Assembly (NCBI RefSeq): GCF_004614195.1
Contig: NZ_SPUM01000145.1
Location: 1 to 45,376, forward strand
DNA from: Massilia horti
Lineage (GTDB): Bacteria; Pseudomonadota; Gammaproteobacteria; Burkholderiales; Burkholderiaceae_D
Direction of reading: 5' to 3'
Length of the DNA: 45,376 nucleotides
A program made the translations under genes and the position numbers. Every line of letters begins with the position of its first letter. Within the stretch, counting starts at the first letter, position 1. Below are positions 8,103 through 19,300 of the stretch, piece after piece. The notes beneath the pieces are model-generated. The model made no database searches, was not told the DNA's origin, and was given only the letters and a program-made list of their open reading frames with translations.

Positions 8103-10199
8103 TTACGCCGATTGCGGCAGCTTGGTTTTCAACTCGTCGAACTCCCGTTCGAAATCAAGCGTCTTGCGCTGCGTGCTCATTGCCATCAAGGCATGGGCGC
8201 CCTGCCCGTCGTCGCGCACCCACACCCACAGCCGCCGGTCACGGATGTAGAACATCGCGAACACGCCGGCCACCAGCAACAGGCAGCCCAGGTAGACCAC
8301 TTTCTTGCCCGGCGAGCGCGTTACCTGCAACACCGACGCCTTCACTTCAACGAAATCATCCAGTTGCAGGTAGACAGGGGCGCCATAAAAAAAGCTGTCC
8401 GACAAGGCGTTGGTGGCCAGTTGCAAAAAGCGGCCATGCGCATCGGTCGGCTCGGCCGCCGGCAAGCCGTCGCGCTCGCGCGCCACTTGCCACAGTTCCC
8501 ACACCGAACCGTTGAGCATTTTCATGAAGATGTTGGCAGCCTTCTCCTGTTCCGCAGCGGGAATCTTTTCCAGGAAGCGCGATACGCCCATGAAGCCGCC
8601 CTGGCTGCCCTCGCCGGCAAAGATGCCCAGCGTCTTGAAGGCCGATTCCTGCAATTGCGCGGCAAGTTGCTGCTCTGCAGCGCCCTGCGCTGCCGGCATC
8701 GTGCGCAGCGCGTAGCGGCGCGCCGCCTCCGCCCGCAGGCCGGGGTCGGCCAGCGCGGCGCGCAGGCGCATCCATTCGGTCACGCCGTGCTGGTCGTCGG
8801 CCGGGATGCGCAGGAAGCTGAACGGGTCGGCCGGGCTGCTGCGCACGCCCGCCAGGTACACCTGCGCGCCATCAAGCATGACCGGCTGCATGTAGTTGAG
8901 GAACTCGCGCGCCTGGCCGGTCTGGTCGCGCAGCTTGTACTGCACGCTCGGACCGACATTTTTCAAATCCTTGTTGTTGGCGTTCTTGGCGGCCGAACCG
9001 GATGCCTTGCCCAGCGTGCTTGCTACCTGTTCGTCGAACGACTGGCCCTTGGTCACCGCGCGCACGTCTTGCCCGGTGTTCACGTTTTCGACGTTGAACG
9101 GGCGAAAAGCCGACCACTCGACCGACCAGGCCTGGCCGCCACGCTTGAGGTCGGTGGCGCTGCCGACCTCGCCAGCGATCGGGAATGTCTTGCTGTCGGT
9201 GCCGGTCATCGGGTAGCCGACGAGCTTGAGCTTGCTGCCGCCGTCCTCAATGCCCGACTGGTACACGGCGATGCCCTTGTAGATCAGCGGTTCGTTGACC
9301 TTGATCGTGGCCGGGAACGACTTGCCGGTTTCATGATCCCGCACCACGACTTCGCTCGCGAACAGCTTGGGCATCCCGGTCGAGTAGAAGTCGACGATGA
9401 ACTTGTTCAGGTGGATGGTGAACGGCAACTCCTGGATCAATACCCCGTTGCCCTGGTTAATGACCGCAGTATTGCTGCTCTGCCCCTCGGGAATCAAGGT
9501 GTTGCCACGGAAGGTAGGGTTGCCCAGGCCAAGCCGATGCTGTTCCGGGATCTGGGCAATGATGCCGCTGCCGTCAAACGGCTTCTTGCCCATGAACCAT
9601 TCTTGGAAACGGATGGCCAGGTCGGAATCGAGCGTGCCGCCGATCAGGATCACGATAATCGCGGAATGCGCAAAGATGTAGCCGAACTTGTTGCCGGCGC
9701 CCTTCTTGGCGCTGACCAGCGTGGCCTCGCCCTTGTCGACGATCTTGACCCCGTAACCCGCATGGCGCAGGCGCGCGGCGGTTCTTTCCGCAAGCTGCGT
9801 GCGCGCAATCGGCGCGCGCCACTCGACCTTGTGATGAAAATTCTTCAGCGACTGTTCGCGCACATGCTCACGCCAGCTGCGCATGTCGTGCAGCATCTTG
9901 GGCGCATTGCGGATGATGCACAGGCTGGTCGAGACGATCAGCACGAACAGGATCAAGAGGAACCACCAGGTCGAATAGACCGCGTAAAGGCCGAGCTTGT
10001 TGAAAATCTCGAACCAGAACGGGCCGAACTGGTTCACATAGTTCGGCATCGGTTCGTTCTGCTTGAGCACGGTACCGATCACGGCTGCGATCGAGATCAT
10101 CGTCAACAGGCTGATCGCAAAGCGCATCGACGAGACAAGCTCGACCACTTCGGCCAGGCCACGGCGCCGCGTGTTCAATTCAATTCCGGTGGTACTCAT
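8103..10199 (-). CDS. resB: ResB (Ccs1) cytochrome c assembly protein
   Basis: The product has 698 residues, within the range for betaproteobacterial ResB. Three N-terminal spans (around SSMRFAISLLTMISIAAVIGTVL, STWWFLLILFVLIVSTSLCII and IFAHSAIIVILIGG) are followed by a large periplasmic domain and a final span (YLGCLLLVAGVFAMFYI). The protein holds the apocytochrome and works with CcsB in heme ligation. Cys in the second span is common in the family. It lies immediately upstream of ccsB and downstream of the cytochrome c4 gene, its likely client. Confidence 0.95.
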   Translation of the reverse strand: MSTTGIELNTRRRGLAEVVELVSSMRFAISLLTMISIAAVIGTVLKQNEPMPNYVNQFGPFWFEIFNKLGLYAVYSTWWFLLILFVLIVSTSLCIIRNAPKMLHDMRSWREHVREQSLKNFHHKVEWRAPIARTQLAERTAARLRHAGYGVKIVDKGEATLVSAKKGAGNKFGYIFAHSAIIVILIGGTLDSDLAIRFQEWFMGKKPFDGSGIIAQIPEQHRLGLGNPTFRGNTLIPEGQSSNTAVINQGNGVLIQELPFTIHLNKFIVDFYSTGMPKLFASEVVVRDHETGKSFPATIKVNEPLIYKGIAVYQSGIEDGGSKLKLVGYPMTGTDSKTFPIAGEVGSATDLKRGGQAWSVEWSAFRPFNVENVNTGQDVRAVTKGQSFDEQVASTLGKASGSAAKNANNKDLKNVGPSVQYKLRDQTGQAREFLNYMQPVMLDGAQVYLAGVRSSPADPFSFLRIPADDQHGVTEWMRLRAALADPGLRAEAARRYALRTMPAAQGAAEQQLAAQLQESAFKTLGIFAGEGSQGGFMGVSRFLEKIPAAEQEKAANIFMKMLNGSVWELWQVARERDGLPAAEPTDAHGRFLQLATNALSDSFFYGAPVYLQLDDFVEVKASVLQVTRSPGKKVVYLGCLLLVAGVFAMFYIRDRRLWVWVRDDGQGAHALMAMSTQRKTLDFEREFDELKTKLPQSA

Positions 10200-10247
10200 T
10201 GTTCAAGGATTCGTAGTATTCGGCAATGCCCGCGCAGCAGCATACAA

Positions 10248-10281
10248 CAAAAAGGGCAGCCCGCTTACGCTGCCGCCCTTC
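10248..10281 (-). terminator. Terminator downstream of the cytochrome c4 gene
   Basis: Read on the minus strand, AAGGGCGGCAGCG, a TAAG loop and CGGGCTGCCCTT form a stem with an internal mismatch, followed by a T-rich run (TTTTTGTTG). It lies between the cytochrome c4 stop and the resB start. Confidence 0.75.
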
Positions 10282-10306
10282 ATTACTACCGCATTTTTGG
10301 CCGAAC

Positions 10307-10963
10307 CTATTTGAGGCCGGCGATGTAATCGACAACCGCCTTCATTTCTTCGTCCGACATGCGCTGTGCCAGCGTGGTCATCTGCGGGCTGTTCTTGCGC
10401 GCGCCGCTCTTGAACGCCTGCAGCTGGGCGAAACTGTAGTCCTGGTTCTGGCCTGCCAGGCGCGGGTACTGGATCGGCACGCCGGCGCCGATCGGTCCAT
10501 GGCAGCTCGCGCAAGCGGCCACGCCCTTGGCGGCGATGCCGCCACGGTAGATATTGCGGCCCAGCTCGACGGTGTTCTTGTCGTGCGCGGCGCCCGGTTT
10601 GGGCTGCTGCTTGGCCAGGTAGGCGGCGATGTCCTTCTTCTCCTGGTCGGAGAGCTGCTTGGCAATGGGGCTCATGATCGCGTTGTTGCGGCTGGGCGTG
10701 GTGAAGTCGACCAGTTGCTTGTAGGTGTAGGCTTCGAACTGGGCCGCGAGCTTGGGATTGGCTGCGATGGTCGAGTTGCCGCCAGCGCCGTGGCAAGCCA
10801 CGCAGGCCGGGATGCCGCGCGCAGCATCGCCCGATTCGAACAGCGTGCCGCCCTTGGCCACATCGGGCTTGGCGGCCGCAGGCTGCTGTGCAGACGCAGC
10901 CCCTGCCAACGCCAGGGTTGCAACCAACAAGGATTTCACAAACGGGACCGAGATTCGATTCAT
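10307..10963 (-). CDS. Diheme cytochrome c4
   Basis: The product has 218 residues with a signal peptide ending around GAASAQ. Two class I cytochrome c domains are visible: CVACH (Cys54, Cys57, His58) and CASCH (Cys151, Cys154, His155). Methionines in NAIMSPIAKQLSD and NSPQMTTLAQRMSD are the likely sixth ligands. The repeated domain plan and size match cytochrome c4, a periplasmic electron carrier to terminal oxidases. It is followed by the heme-attachment genes resB and ccsB and is divergent from engB. Confidence 0.93.
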   Translation of the reverse strand: MNRISVPFVKSLLVATLALAGAASAQQPAAAKPDVAKGGTLFESGDAARGIPACVACHGAGGNSTIAANPKLAAQFEAYTYKQLVDFTTPSRNNAIMSPIAKQLSDQEKKDIAAYLAKQQPKPGAAHDKNTVELGRNIYRGGIAAKGVAACASCHGPIGAGVPIQYPRLAGQNQDYSFAQLQAFKSGARKNSPQMTTLAQRMSDEEMKAVVDYIAGLK

Positions 10964-11145
10964 TCAACCACCTTAAAGTCAAAAAAAATTCAGTTTTTCT
11001 TGCAAGTCACGCCCAGGCATGACTCAGGTGAAGCCGCTTCCCTTGCCGGTGCGCCTCCCCAAGGCGACGCAACGTCAGATAACCCCTTATTGTACAATAG
11101 CTTTGTTTCTCCAACGCTCATTTAGTTGTCTCTTTCGCCTCATTC

Positions 11146-11850
11146 ATGTCCAAACTCTGGCAAGCCCGTTTCTTCACGACCGTCAACCAACTGCGCGACC
11201 TGCCATCGACGCGGGTGCCGGAAATCGCTTTCGCCGGACGTTCGAACGCGGGCAAGTCGACGGCGATTAATATCCTGACCAACCAGAAGGGCCTGGCCTT
11301 TGCGTCCAAGACGCCGGGCCGCACCCAGCACATCAACTTCTTCTCGATCGGCGGCGCGCATGTGGGCCAGCACCGCAACGACCCGGTGCGCATGGACGAG
11401 CTGCAGGCGCTCCTGGTCGACCTGCCCGGCTACGGCTATGCGGAAGTGTCGGGCGGCGCCAAGCTGCACTGGCAAAAGCTGCTGGGCGACTACGTCCAGC
11501 GCCGCGAGCAGCTGGCCGCGCTGGTGCTGATCATGGACTCGCGCCGCCCGTTCACCGAGCTCGACGTGCAAATGCTCGAATGGTTCGCGCCGACCGGCAA
11601 GCCGATCCACTGCATCCTGACCAAGGTCGACAAGCTCAACCGCAACGAGGCGACCAACGTGCTGCGTCAGGCCAGGCAGGTGCTCGACAGCTATGTCGAC
11701 GAGGAAGGCAACGGGTTCCCGTTCACCGTGCAGCTGTTCTCGGCCTTAAAGCGCGTGGGCGTGGAAGAAGCGAACGACAAGATCATTGAACTGCTCGGCC
11801 TGGCGGAAGACGATGCCCAGGCTGCCCCTGCTCCACCGGACAATGAATAG
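11146..11850 (+). CDS. engB: EngB (YihA/YsxC) ribosome-assembly GTPase
   Basis: The product has 234 residues. EngB is an essential GTPase needed for assembly of the large ribosomal subunit. G motifs are in order: G1 GRSNAGKST (residues 31-39), the switch region KTPGRTQHINFF, G3 DLPGYGYAEV, G4 TKVDKL and G5 near FSALKRVG. A 17-residue insertion with charged residues (GGAHVGQHRNDPVRMDE) sits before G3, and an acidic tail ends the protein. The gene starts a plus-strand pair with hemB, 40 bp apart, divergent from cytochrome c4. Confidence 0.96.
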   Translation: MSKLWQARFFTTVNQLRDLPSTRVPEIAFAGRSNAGKSTAINILTNQKGLAFASKTPGRTQHINFFSIGGAHVGQHRNDPVRMDELQALLVDLPGYGYAEVSGGAKLHWQKLLGDYVQRREQLAALVLIMDSRRPFTELDVQMLEWFAPTGKPIHCILTKVDKLNRNEATNVLRQARQVLDSYVDEEGNGFPFTVQLFSALKRVGVEEANDKIIELLGLAEDDAQAAPAPPDNE

Positions 11851-11890
11851 CAGCAACCAGGTTCACGATCAATCTTTCGGGACACACACA

Positions 11891-12904
<1,014 letters not shown>

Positions 12905-12920
12905 GCGACATTCCTCGGCA

Positions 12921-12960
12921 AAAAGGCCGCGCCCTGGATTGAACAGGCGTGGCCTTTTTT
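12921..12960 (+). terminator. Rho-independent terminator of engB-hemB
   Basis: AAAAGGCCGCGCC and GGCGTGGCCTTTTTT form a 10-bp stem around a 13-nt loop, followed by six T residues. It begins 16 bp after the hemB stop. Confidence 0.9.
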
Positions 12961-13017
12961 CATACCCGTTGCCGACGGGTAGCCGTAACGTGAATCACTG
13001 GCGCACTAAAAATAGCA

Positions 13018-13123
13018 CGTCGTTCCCGGGCTCGGCGCCCCCCTTGGCGGGAACCCATGCTGAGCGTCATGTCACGCTGCCTATGGGTCCCCGCCAAGGG
13101 GGGCGCCGAGCCCGGGGACGACG
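13018..13123. repeat. 106-bp near-perfect palindromic repeat (family C, copy 1)
   Basis: The left arm (13018-13058, CGTCGTTCCCGGGCTCGG...) is nearly the reverse complement of the right arm (13082-13123, ...CCGAGCCCGGGGACGACG). The spacer contains a further small inverted repeat (AGCGT/ACGCT). Blocks at both ends and in the middle recur at 28144-28246 between rpsD and rpoA. The element lies between the hemB terminator and the convergent S9 peptidase gene, so it may also act in termination. Confidence 0.85.
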
Positions 13124-13146
13124 ATTTTTGGGGCAGACTATCGTTG

Positions 13147-15174
13147 TTATTTCCCCCCAACCGCTTCCTGCAACCCCTGCACGAACTGCGCGCCCTGCTT
13201 GACCTGCGCCGTCGATCCCTTCAACGCAGCCCCGATCGGTTCAGCGCGCCCACCGAGGCAGTTGCCGAGGAAATTCTCCGCGACGGCGTTGAACGCGATG
13301 TTGTTGACCGGCCGTGCGAAGCCATGGCCTTCGTCCGGGAACACAACATAGGTCACCGGAATGCTCTTGGCGTTCATCGCGGCAACGATCTGGTCCGATT
13401 CACGCACGTTCACGCGCGGGTCGTTGGCGCCCTGACCGATGAGCAGCGGGCGCACAATCTTGTCGGCGAAGTTCAGCGGCGAGCGTTCCTTGAGCATGGC
13501 GCGGCCCGATTCGGTCGTCGGGTCGCCCATGCGCCGGTAGAACTGCTGCTTGAACGCCTCCCAATACGGCGGAATGGTCTCCAGCAGCGTGAACAGGTTC
13601 GACGGCCCGACGATGTCGACGCCGCAGGCAAAGGCCTCGGGAGTAAATGTCAGCCCGGCCAGCGTGGCGTACCCGCCGTACGAGCCACCCATGATCGCCA
13701 CCTTGTCGCGCGTCGTGATGCCGTTGGCAACCGCCCAGTCGACTGCGTCGAGCAGGTCGTCATGCATCTTGCGACCCCACTCCAGATTACCCTTGGCGAT
13801 AAACTCCTTGCCGAACCCGGTGGAGGCGCGGAAGTTGACCGACAGGACAGCGTAGCCGCGATTGGCCAGCCATTGGTGATAGGAGTGGTAGCCGTAGCTG
13901 TCGCGGCCCCACGGGCCGCCATGGACGAACAGCACCATCGGGACCGGCCGTTCGGCCTTGCCGCTACCCTGCGGATCGGCGCTCTTGGGCAGGCTCAGGT
14001 AGGACACCAGCGTCAATCCGTCGCGGGCCTGGATTTCTTGCGGGAACATCGGCACCAGCGGGGCGCCTTCCAGTTCAGGCCTGCTCACGTACAGCTTGGT
14101 CAGGCGCTTGCCCTTCCGATCGTACAAATAGGTGGCGGCGGGCGCCGAGACCGTGTCGACCGCCACCGTCCATTTGTCGTCCTTGTCGCTGCGGGACGTT
14201 ACGCTGAACTGCCCCTTCAACTCTTTCTCGAGAAAATCAAGGTCGGCCTTGATCGACGGATCGATCGGGACGTACTCACGCTTGAGCACTTCCAGTTCAT
14301 AGGCCTGGATGCGCCCGGTGCGCACGTCGAACAGTCCCGAGGTGATATCGGCACGGACATCCGTCGCGATGACCGTGGGCTTGCCCGACGCCACATCCTG
14401 CGCGATCAGGGCGGCCGTGTCACGCCCGCGCGAATCCCTCCAGTAGAGCGTCTTGCCATCAGTGGTGAATCCCAGCGGGGCGGTCGTAAGCGAATCTTCC
14501 AGGCCAACCTGGCCGATGGGAGAGTTCTCGACCTTGCCGTTGCTGATGCGGTAAAAATCGTTGCCGCCGTCTTTGCGTGCCTTTGCGGCAAGCCGCAGAT
14601 TGAGGCTTTCGTCGCTGAAGAATTCGGCATAGCCATCGTTCTTGTACACGAGCGTCAGCTTGCCGGTGGGCAGATGGAGGCTGTAGACATCGTGCCAGCG
14701 CGGGTCGCGGTTATTGACGGCAATGAGGATGCGGTCCTTGACCTGGCGGCTGATGTTGACCAGTTGCACGCGGGTCTTCTCGAACGGGGTGTAGAGGGTT
14801 TGCTTGCCGCTCACCACATCCACGCCATACAGGAGGAAGTTTTCGTCCCCGCCCTTGTCATTGATAAACAGCAGCGTCTTCGAATCGGGCGACCAGAACG
14901 CGCTGCGGATCGGCCGCGTTTTCTCGTCCGTCAGCGCCCGTGCTGCGGACGGGTCGGCGAGGGGCGCAACCCAGACGTTGAGCACGCCGTCGCGCGGTGC
15001 GATCCATGACAGCCATTTGCCGTCAGGGCTGACACGGCCGGCGGTCTTGGTGGGGTTGCCAAAGAGCTTGGCACGCTCGATCAGCGGCGTGTCCGCAGGG
15101 GACGCGGCGGGGGCCTGTGCATAAACCGGAACAATAACTGCGACAGACAGTGCAATCAGGATGGAACGGAGCAT
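13147..15174 (-). CDS. S9 family (prolyl oligopeptidase-type) peptidase, exported
   Basis: The product has 675 residues. A signal peptide (MLRSILIALSVAVIVPVYAQ) leads into a beta-propeller of WD40-like repeats (SPDGKWLSWIAP, SPDSKTLLFINDKGG). A C-terminal alpha/beta hydrolase domain follows. Its triad is visible: Ser in GGSYGGYAT, Asp in GANDPRVN and His in DEGHGFARP. These enzymes cleave short peptides and act in the periplasm or outside when exported. A GTG lies two codons upstream, but ATG 15174 has a GAGG ribosome binding site at suitable spacing. It is 81 bp downstream of the hypothetical gene on the same strand and may be separately transcribed from an AT-rich gap. Confidence 0.93.
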   Translation of the reverse strand: MLRSILIALSVAVIVPVYAQAPAASPADTPLIERAKLFGNPTKTAGRVSPDGKWLSWIAPRDGVLNVWVAPLADPSAARALTDEKTRPIRSAFWSPDSKTLLFINDKGGDENFLLYGVDVVSGKQTLYTPFEKTRVQLVNISRQVKDRILIAVNNRDPRWHDVYSLHLPTGKLTLVYKNDGYAEFFSDESLNLRLAAKARKDGGNDFYRISNGKVENSPIGQVGLEDSLTTAPLGFTTDGKTLYWRDSRGRDTAALIAQDVASGKPTVIATDVRADITSGLFDVRTGRIQAYELEVLKREYVPIDPSIKADLDFLEKELKGQFSVTSRSDKDDKWTVAVDTVSAPAATYLYDRKGKRLTKLYVSRPELEGAPLVPMFPQEIQARDGLTLVSYLSLPKSADPQGSGKAERPVPMVLFVHGGPWGRDSYGYHSYHQWLANRGYAVLSVNFRASTGFGKEFIAKGNLEWGRKMHDDLLDAVDWAVANGITTRDKVAIMGGSYGGYATLAGLTFTPEAFACGVDIVGPSNLFTLLETIPPYWEAFKQQFYRRMGDPTTESGRAMLKERSPLNFADKIVRPLLIGQGANDPRVNVRESDQIVAAMNAKSIPVTYVVFPDEGHGFARPVNNIAFNAVAENFLGNCLGGRAEPIGAALKGSTAQVKQGAQFVQGLQEAVGGK

Positions 15175-15255
15175 ACACACCTCACTAAAGGGATGAGTGC
15201 TCCATGGTATGTTATTTTTGGTATTGAAATAAAGAAAATTATTGTTTATGCAGCA

Positions 15256-16161
15256 TCACCGCTTCACCGGCGGTTTGTACTCCGGGAACATTTCCTTCAT
15301 GAGGAAGGCCATCAGCTCCGGCTCATCCTTGGGCCGCGCGCTCATCGTGATCACCTTGCCCAGGCGGTGCGATTCCCACGGGAAGTCGCCGGGGCGCTCC
15401 CTGCGGATCAGCTCGATCATCTTCTTCACCACCGCGGTCTCGAGGTCCTGCTCGTTGCCCTGCTCGACCGTCACCTGCGTCAGCCAGCGCTGCTTGAAGT
15501 TCGGGTTCCAGCCGCGGAACTTCAGGTCCATGCTGTGGAACGTCCGATTCGATGTGGAGAACACGCCGCCGTTCTCGTTGCGGTCGTCGCGGCTGCGGCC
15601 GTTGACCGCCGCGATGTTGGCCAGCGCGTTGCGCATGCCGCGCGCCTCGTCGGTTTCTTCAACCGCCTGGCTCGGTTCGGGCGCCCCGCGCTGCCTACGG
15701 CGCGCGTCGATGGCGGCCTGCAGGTCCACCGCCTGTGGCGTTTCCTGCACCTCTTTCTTGGGCTCGACCTTGGTCACCTCGACCGGTTTTTCGTTCGGCA
15801 GCGTGATCGTGTTGGGCAGCCGCTGCACGTGCACCACCTCGGGCGGCGCGCTCTTGTGCGGTTTGGTCTTGGGCGTGTTCTTCGGGGCCTGTTCCTGCGG
15901 CCGGGGTTTCGGCTTGCCGGGGCTCGGGGCAACCCAGACGATCTCGCCGCTAGCGGGCGGTGTCGAGCGCTCGCGCTTCACTTTCGGCTGGAACAGGTAG
16001 ATCGCGATCAGCATCAGGTGCAGCAGAACCGTGACGATCAGGCCCGTGCGCCGGTTGCGCCCGCCGCCATAGGACGGGCTGGACGAAACGCCGGGCAGCG
16101 GCTGGCCGCAATGCGCGCAAATGCCGCTGCTGTCGGTCGAGATGTGGGAATGATCGCGCAA
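15256..16161 (-). CDS. Uncharacterised single-span protein with CxxC motif and TonB-like plan
   Basis: The product has 301 residues and I do not recognise a named family. In order: a short cytoplasmic part with one CxxC pair (Cys15, Cys18 in GICAHCGQPLP), one membrane span (residues about 39-57), then a Pro/Lys-rich segment (KPKPRPQEQAPKNTPKTKP). This resembles the layout of TonB energy transducers. The C-terminal domain (FRGWNPNFKQRWLTQVTVE) is folded-looking but is not an obvious TonB domain. The only upstream start available is TTG at 16161, with a weak ribosome binding site, so the true start is uncertain. No ExbB/ExbD genes are adjacent. Confidence 0.7.
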   Translation of the reverse strand: MRDHSHISTDSSGICAHCGQPLPGVSSSPSYGGGRNRRTGLIVTVLLHLMLIAIYLFQPKVKRERSTPPASGEIVWVAPSPGKPKPRPQEQAPKNTPKTKPHKSAPPEVVHVQRLPNTITLPNEKPVEVTKVEPKKEVQETPQAVDLQAAIDARRRQRGAPEPSQAVEETDEARGMRNALANIAAVNGRSRDDRNENGGVFSTSNRTFHSMDLKFRGWNPNFKQRWLTQVTVEQGNEQDLETAVVKKMIELIRRERPGDFPWESHRLGKVITMSARPKDEPELMAFLMKEMFPEYKPPVKR

Positions 16162-16329
16162 AGGTGAATCCAGTGTTCAGGTAGCGACGTGGGCATAATC
16201 GAAGCCGAGTGCGGCAGTCTATCCGTTTTGGACAAGGTGCGCACGCAGCAGGGCTAGCCAAAGCTTACAGCGAGCCCTTCCTGATGGATGTTACAGTATG
16301 TTTCCGTGTCGGTGACCGCTGGTTGCGAA

Positions 16330-16363
16330 GCGCCCGTCCCGCCCGAGGGCAAAGGACGGGCGC
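16330..16363. terminator. Hairpin downstream of the RND permease gene
   Basis: GCGCCCGTCC and GGACGGGCGC form a perfect 10-bp stem beginning 5 bp after the permease stop (minus strand). No T run follows, so it may be a weak terminator or a transcript-stabilising hairpin. Confidence 0.5.
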
Positions 16364-16367
16364 CGGC

Positions 16368-19300
16368 TCAGGCTACGCGGATGGTGCGTGCCCTGGCCAG
16401 CTCCTTGTGCTCATGCGCCTGTTCGGCCTGCGCAAGCTGCTCGTCGCTCATCGGACCGCTGCCGCTGTACCGGTCGAGGAACAGGTAGATCACCGGCGTG
16501 ATGTACAGGGTGATAACCTGCGAGAAGATCAGGCCGCCGCACACGGCCAGGCCCAGCGGCTGGCGCAGTTCGGCGCCGGCGCCCATGCCCAGCGCGATCG
16601 GCAGCGCACCCATCAGCGCGGCCAGCGTGGTCATCAGGATCGGGCGGAAGCGCAGCACGCACGCCTCGCGGATCGCCTTTGCCGGCGTCATTCCCTGGTT
16701 GCGCTGGGCGTCGAGCGCGAAGTCGATCATCATGATCGCGTTCTTCTTCACGATACCGATCAGCATCAGGATGCCGATGATCGCGATCATCGTCAGGTCC
16801 AGGCCGAACAGGCGCAGCGTCAAGAGCGCGCCGACCGCCGCCGACGGCAGGCCGGCCAGGATCGTCAGCGGGTGGATGAAGCTTTCATACAGCACGCCGA
16901 GCAGCACGTAGATCACGCCGACCGCCGCGATAATGAGGATCAGTTGGCTCGACTGCGAATCCTGGAACACCGCCGCGTCGCCGCCGTACTTGGTGATGAT
17001 CGAGGCCGGCAGCTTCATGTCGCGCCCCATCTGGTCGATCGCCGCGGTCGCGTCCCCCAGCGGCACTTCCGGCGCCAGGTTGAACGACAGCGTGATCGCC
17101 TGCAGCTGGCCCTGGTGGTTGACCGCCAGCGGGCCGACGGTGCGCTTGACCGTCGCAATCGAGGACAGCCGCACCAGCTGGCCGGTCTTGCTGCGCACCG
17201 AAATGCGCGAGAGCGCCTCGTCGAACTGGCGGTCGGCGGTGGCCGCCTCCAGGATCACGTAGTAGCTGGCGGCGGTCGAGTAGATGGTCGAGACCTGGCG
17301 CTCGCCGAACGCGGCGTACAGCGCGCTGCGCACGTCGGACATCTGCACGCCGAGCAGGTTGGCCTTGTCGCGGTCGATGTCGAGCGAAGCCTGCAGGCCC
17401 TTGTTCTGCGAGTCGCTGGTCACGTCGCGGAACAGCGGGTTGGACTTCATGCGGTCGAGGAACTCGTTGGCCCAGTTGCCGATGTCGCCACCCGAGACGC
17501 TCTGCAGCGTGTACTGGTAGCGGCTCTTGCTCTGGCGGCCGCCCAGCTGCAGGTTCTGCACCGGCGACATGTACACGTTCACGCCGGCGATCTTGTGGGT
17601 TGCCTTGCGCAGGCGGTCGAGCACCTGCGGCATCTTGGGACGTTCGGACCGGGGCTTAAGGACCAGGAACATGCGGCCGTTATTGCCGCCGCCCGTGAAC
17701 GAGGTCACGTCCTGCACCGCGGGGTCGGCCATGATGGTCGAGGAGACCTTCTCCTGCAGCGCCAGCAGGGCGGCGGACGAGATGTCCTCGGACGCTTCCA
17801 CTGTCACCCGGATCTGGCCCAGGTCCTCCTCGGGGAAAAAGCCCTTGGGGATGGTGGTGTACAGCACCACGGTCAGCACGAAGGTGCCGACCGCGATCAG
17901 CAGCACCACGGTGCGGTGCGCCAGCGCCATGTCGAGCGTCTTGGCGTAGCCGTCGCGCAGGCGGGCGAACCCGGCTTCGAAGTGGCGCGTGACGAAGCCG
18001 CCTCCGCTGTGCCCATGCGCGTCGTGCGCGGACAGCAGGCGCGAGGACAGCATCGGCACCAGGGTCAGCGACACCGCCGCCGACACCAGGATCGACAGCC
18101 CGACCACCACCGCGAATTCGTGGAACAGCAGGCCGATCACGCCCGGCATGAAGAAGATCGGAATGAACACCGCGACCAGCGACACCGAGATCGAGACGAT
18201 GGTAAAGCCCATCTCGCGGGACCCTTCGAGGGCGGCGCGCATGGTCTTTTTGCCCATCTCCATGTGGCGCACGATGTTCTCGAGGACCACGATCGCGTCG
18301 TCGACCACCAGGCCGACCGCGAGCGTAATGCCAAGCAGCGAAACGTTGTCCAGGCTGTAGCCGAGCCAGTAGAACAGCGACAGCGCACCCAGCAGCGAGA
18401 TCGGCATCGTGACGGCCGGGATGAAGGTCGCGGCCACGCGGTGCAGGAACAGGAAAATCACCAGCACCACCAGCGACACGGTCAGCGCCAGCGTGATGTT
18501 CACGTCGTGGATCGCCTCGCGGATCGAGACCGAGCGGTCGTTGACCAGGTTGATCTTGATCGAGGCCGGCAGCTGCGACTGGAAGCGCGGCAGCAGGTGG
18601 CGCACCGCGTCGACCACCTTGACGGTGTTGGCGTCCGGCTGGCGCTGCACCAGCAGCACGATCGAGCGCTCGCCGTTGTAGCTGCCGTAGGCCTTGACCG
18701 ACTGGTAGCTGTCCTCGACCTCGGCCACGTCCTTCAGGCGCACCGGCTCGCCGTTGCGGGTGGCGACGATCAGGTCGGCGAATTCGGCCGCGCGCTGCAT
18801 CTGGGCGTTGCCCTTGATGGTCAGCGTCTGGTTCGGGCCGTCGATGATGCCCAGCGGCGTGTTGGAGTTGGCCGTGCGCAGGGCAGTGGCCAGTTCGTCC
18901 ATCGTCAGGTTACGCGCGTTCATCAGGTCAGTCTTGGCGCGCACCCGCACCGCGAACTTCTTGCCGCCGTTGACCGACACCTGTGCCACGCCCGGCAGGG
19001 TGGAAAGCGCGGGCGAGACCAGGTTCTCGGCGTAGTCGTTCAGCTCCGACAGGTTCATCGACGGCGAGGTCATCGTCATGAACAGCACCGGCGCGTCGGC
19101 CGGGTTGACCTTGCGGTACGAAGGCAGGTCCGTCATCTCCTGCGGCAGCGAGCGCTGGGCGCCGAGCAGCGCCGCCTGCACGTCGATCGCGGCGACGTTG
19201 ACGTCGACCGACGGATCGAATTCGAGCGTCAGCGAGGTGTTGGAGAGGGAGCTGGTCGAGGTGATCAGGTTGATGCCGGCGATCGTCGAGAACGCCTTCT

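Noticed and set aside
8052..10328. A 758-codon plus-strand frame antisense to resB
   Set aside because: It is a composition artefact; ResB on the minus strand is full length with clear spans.
10964..11145. ATTGTACAAT palindrome between cytochrome c4 and engB as an operator or -10
   Set aside because: It could be a -10 in either direction, but no matching -35 at good spacing was found.
13057..15009. A 650-codon plus-strand frame antisense to the S9 peptidase
   Set aside because: There is no recognisable motif; the peptidase has an intact catalytic triad on the other strand.
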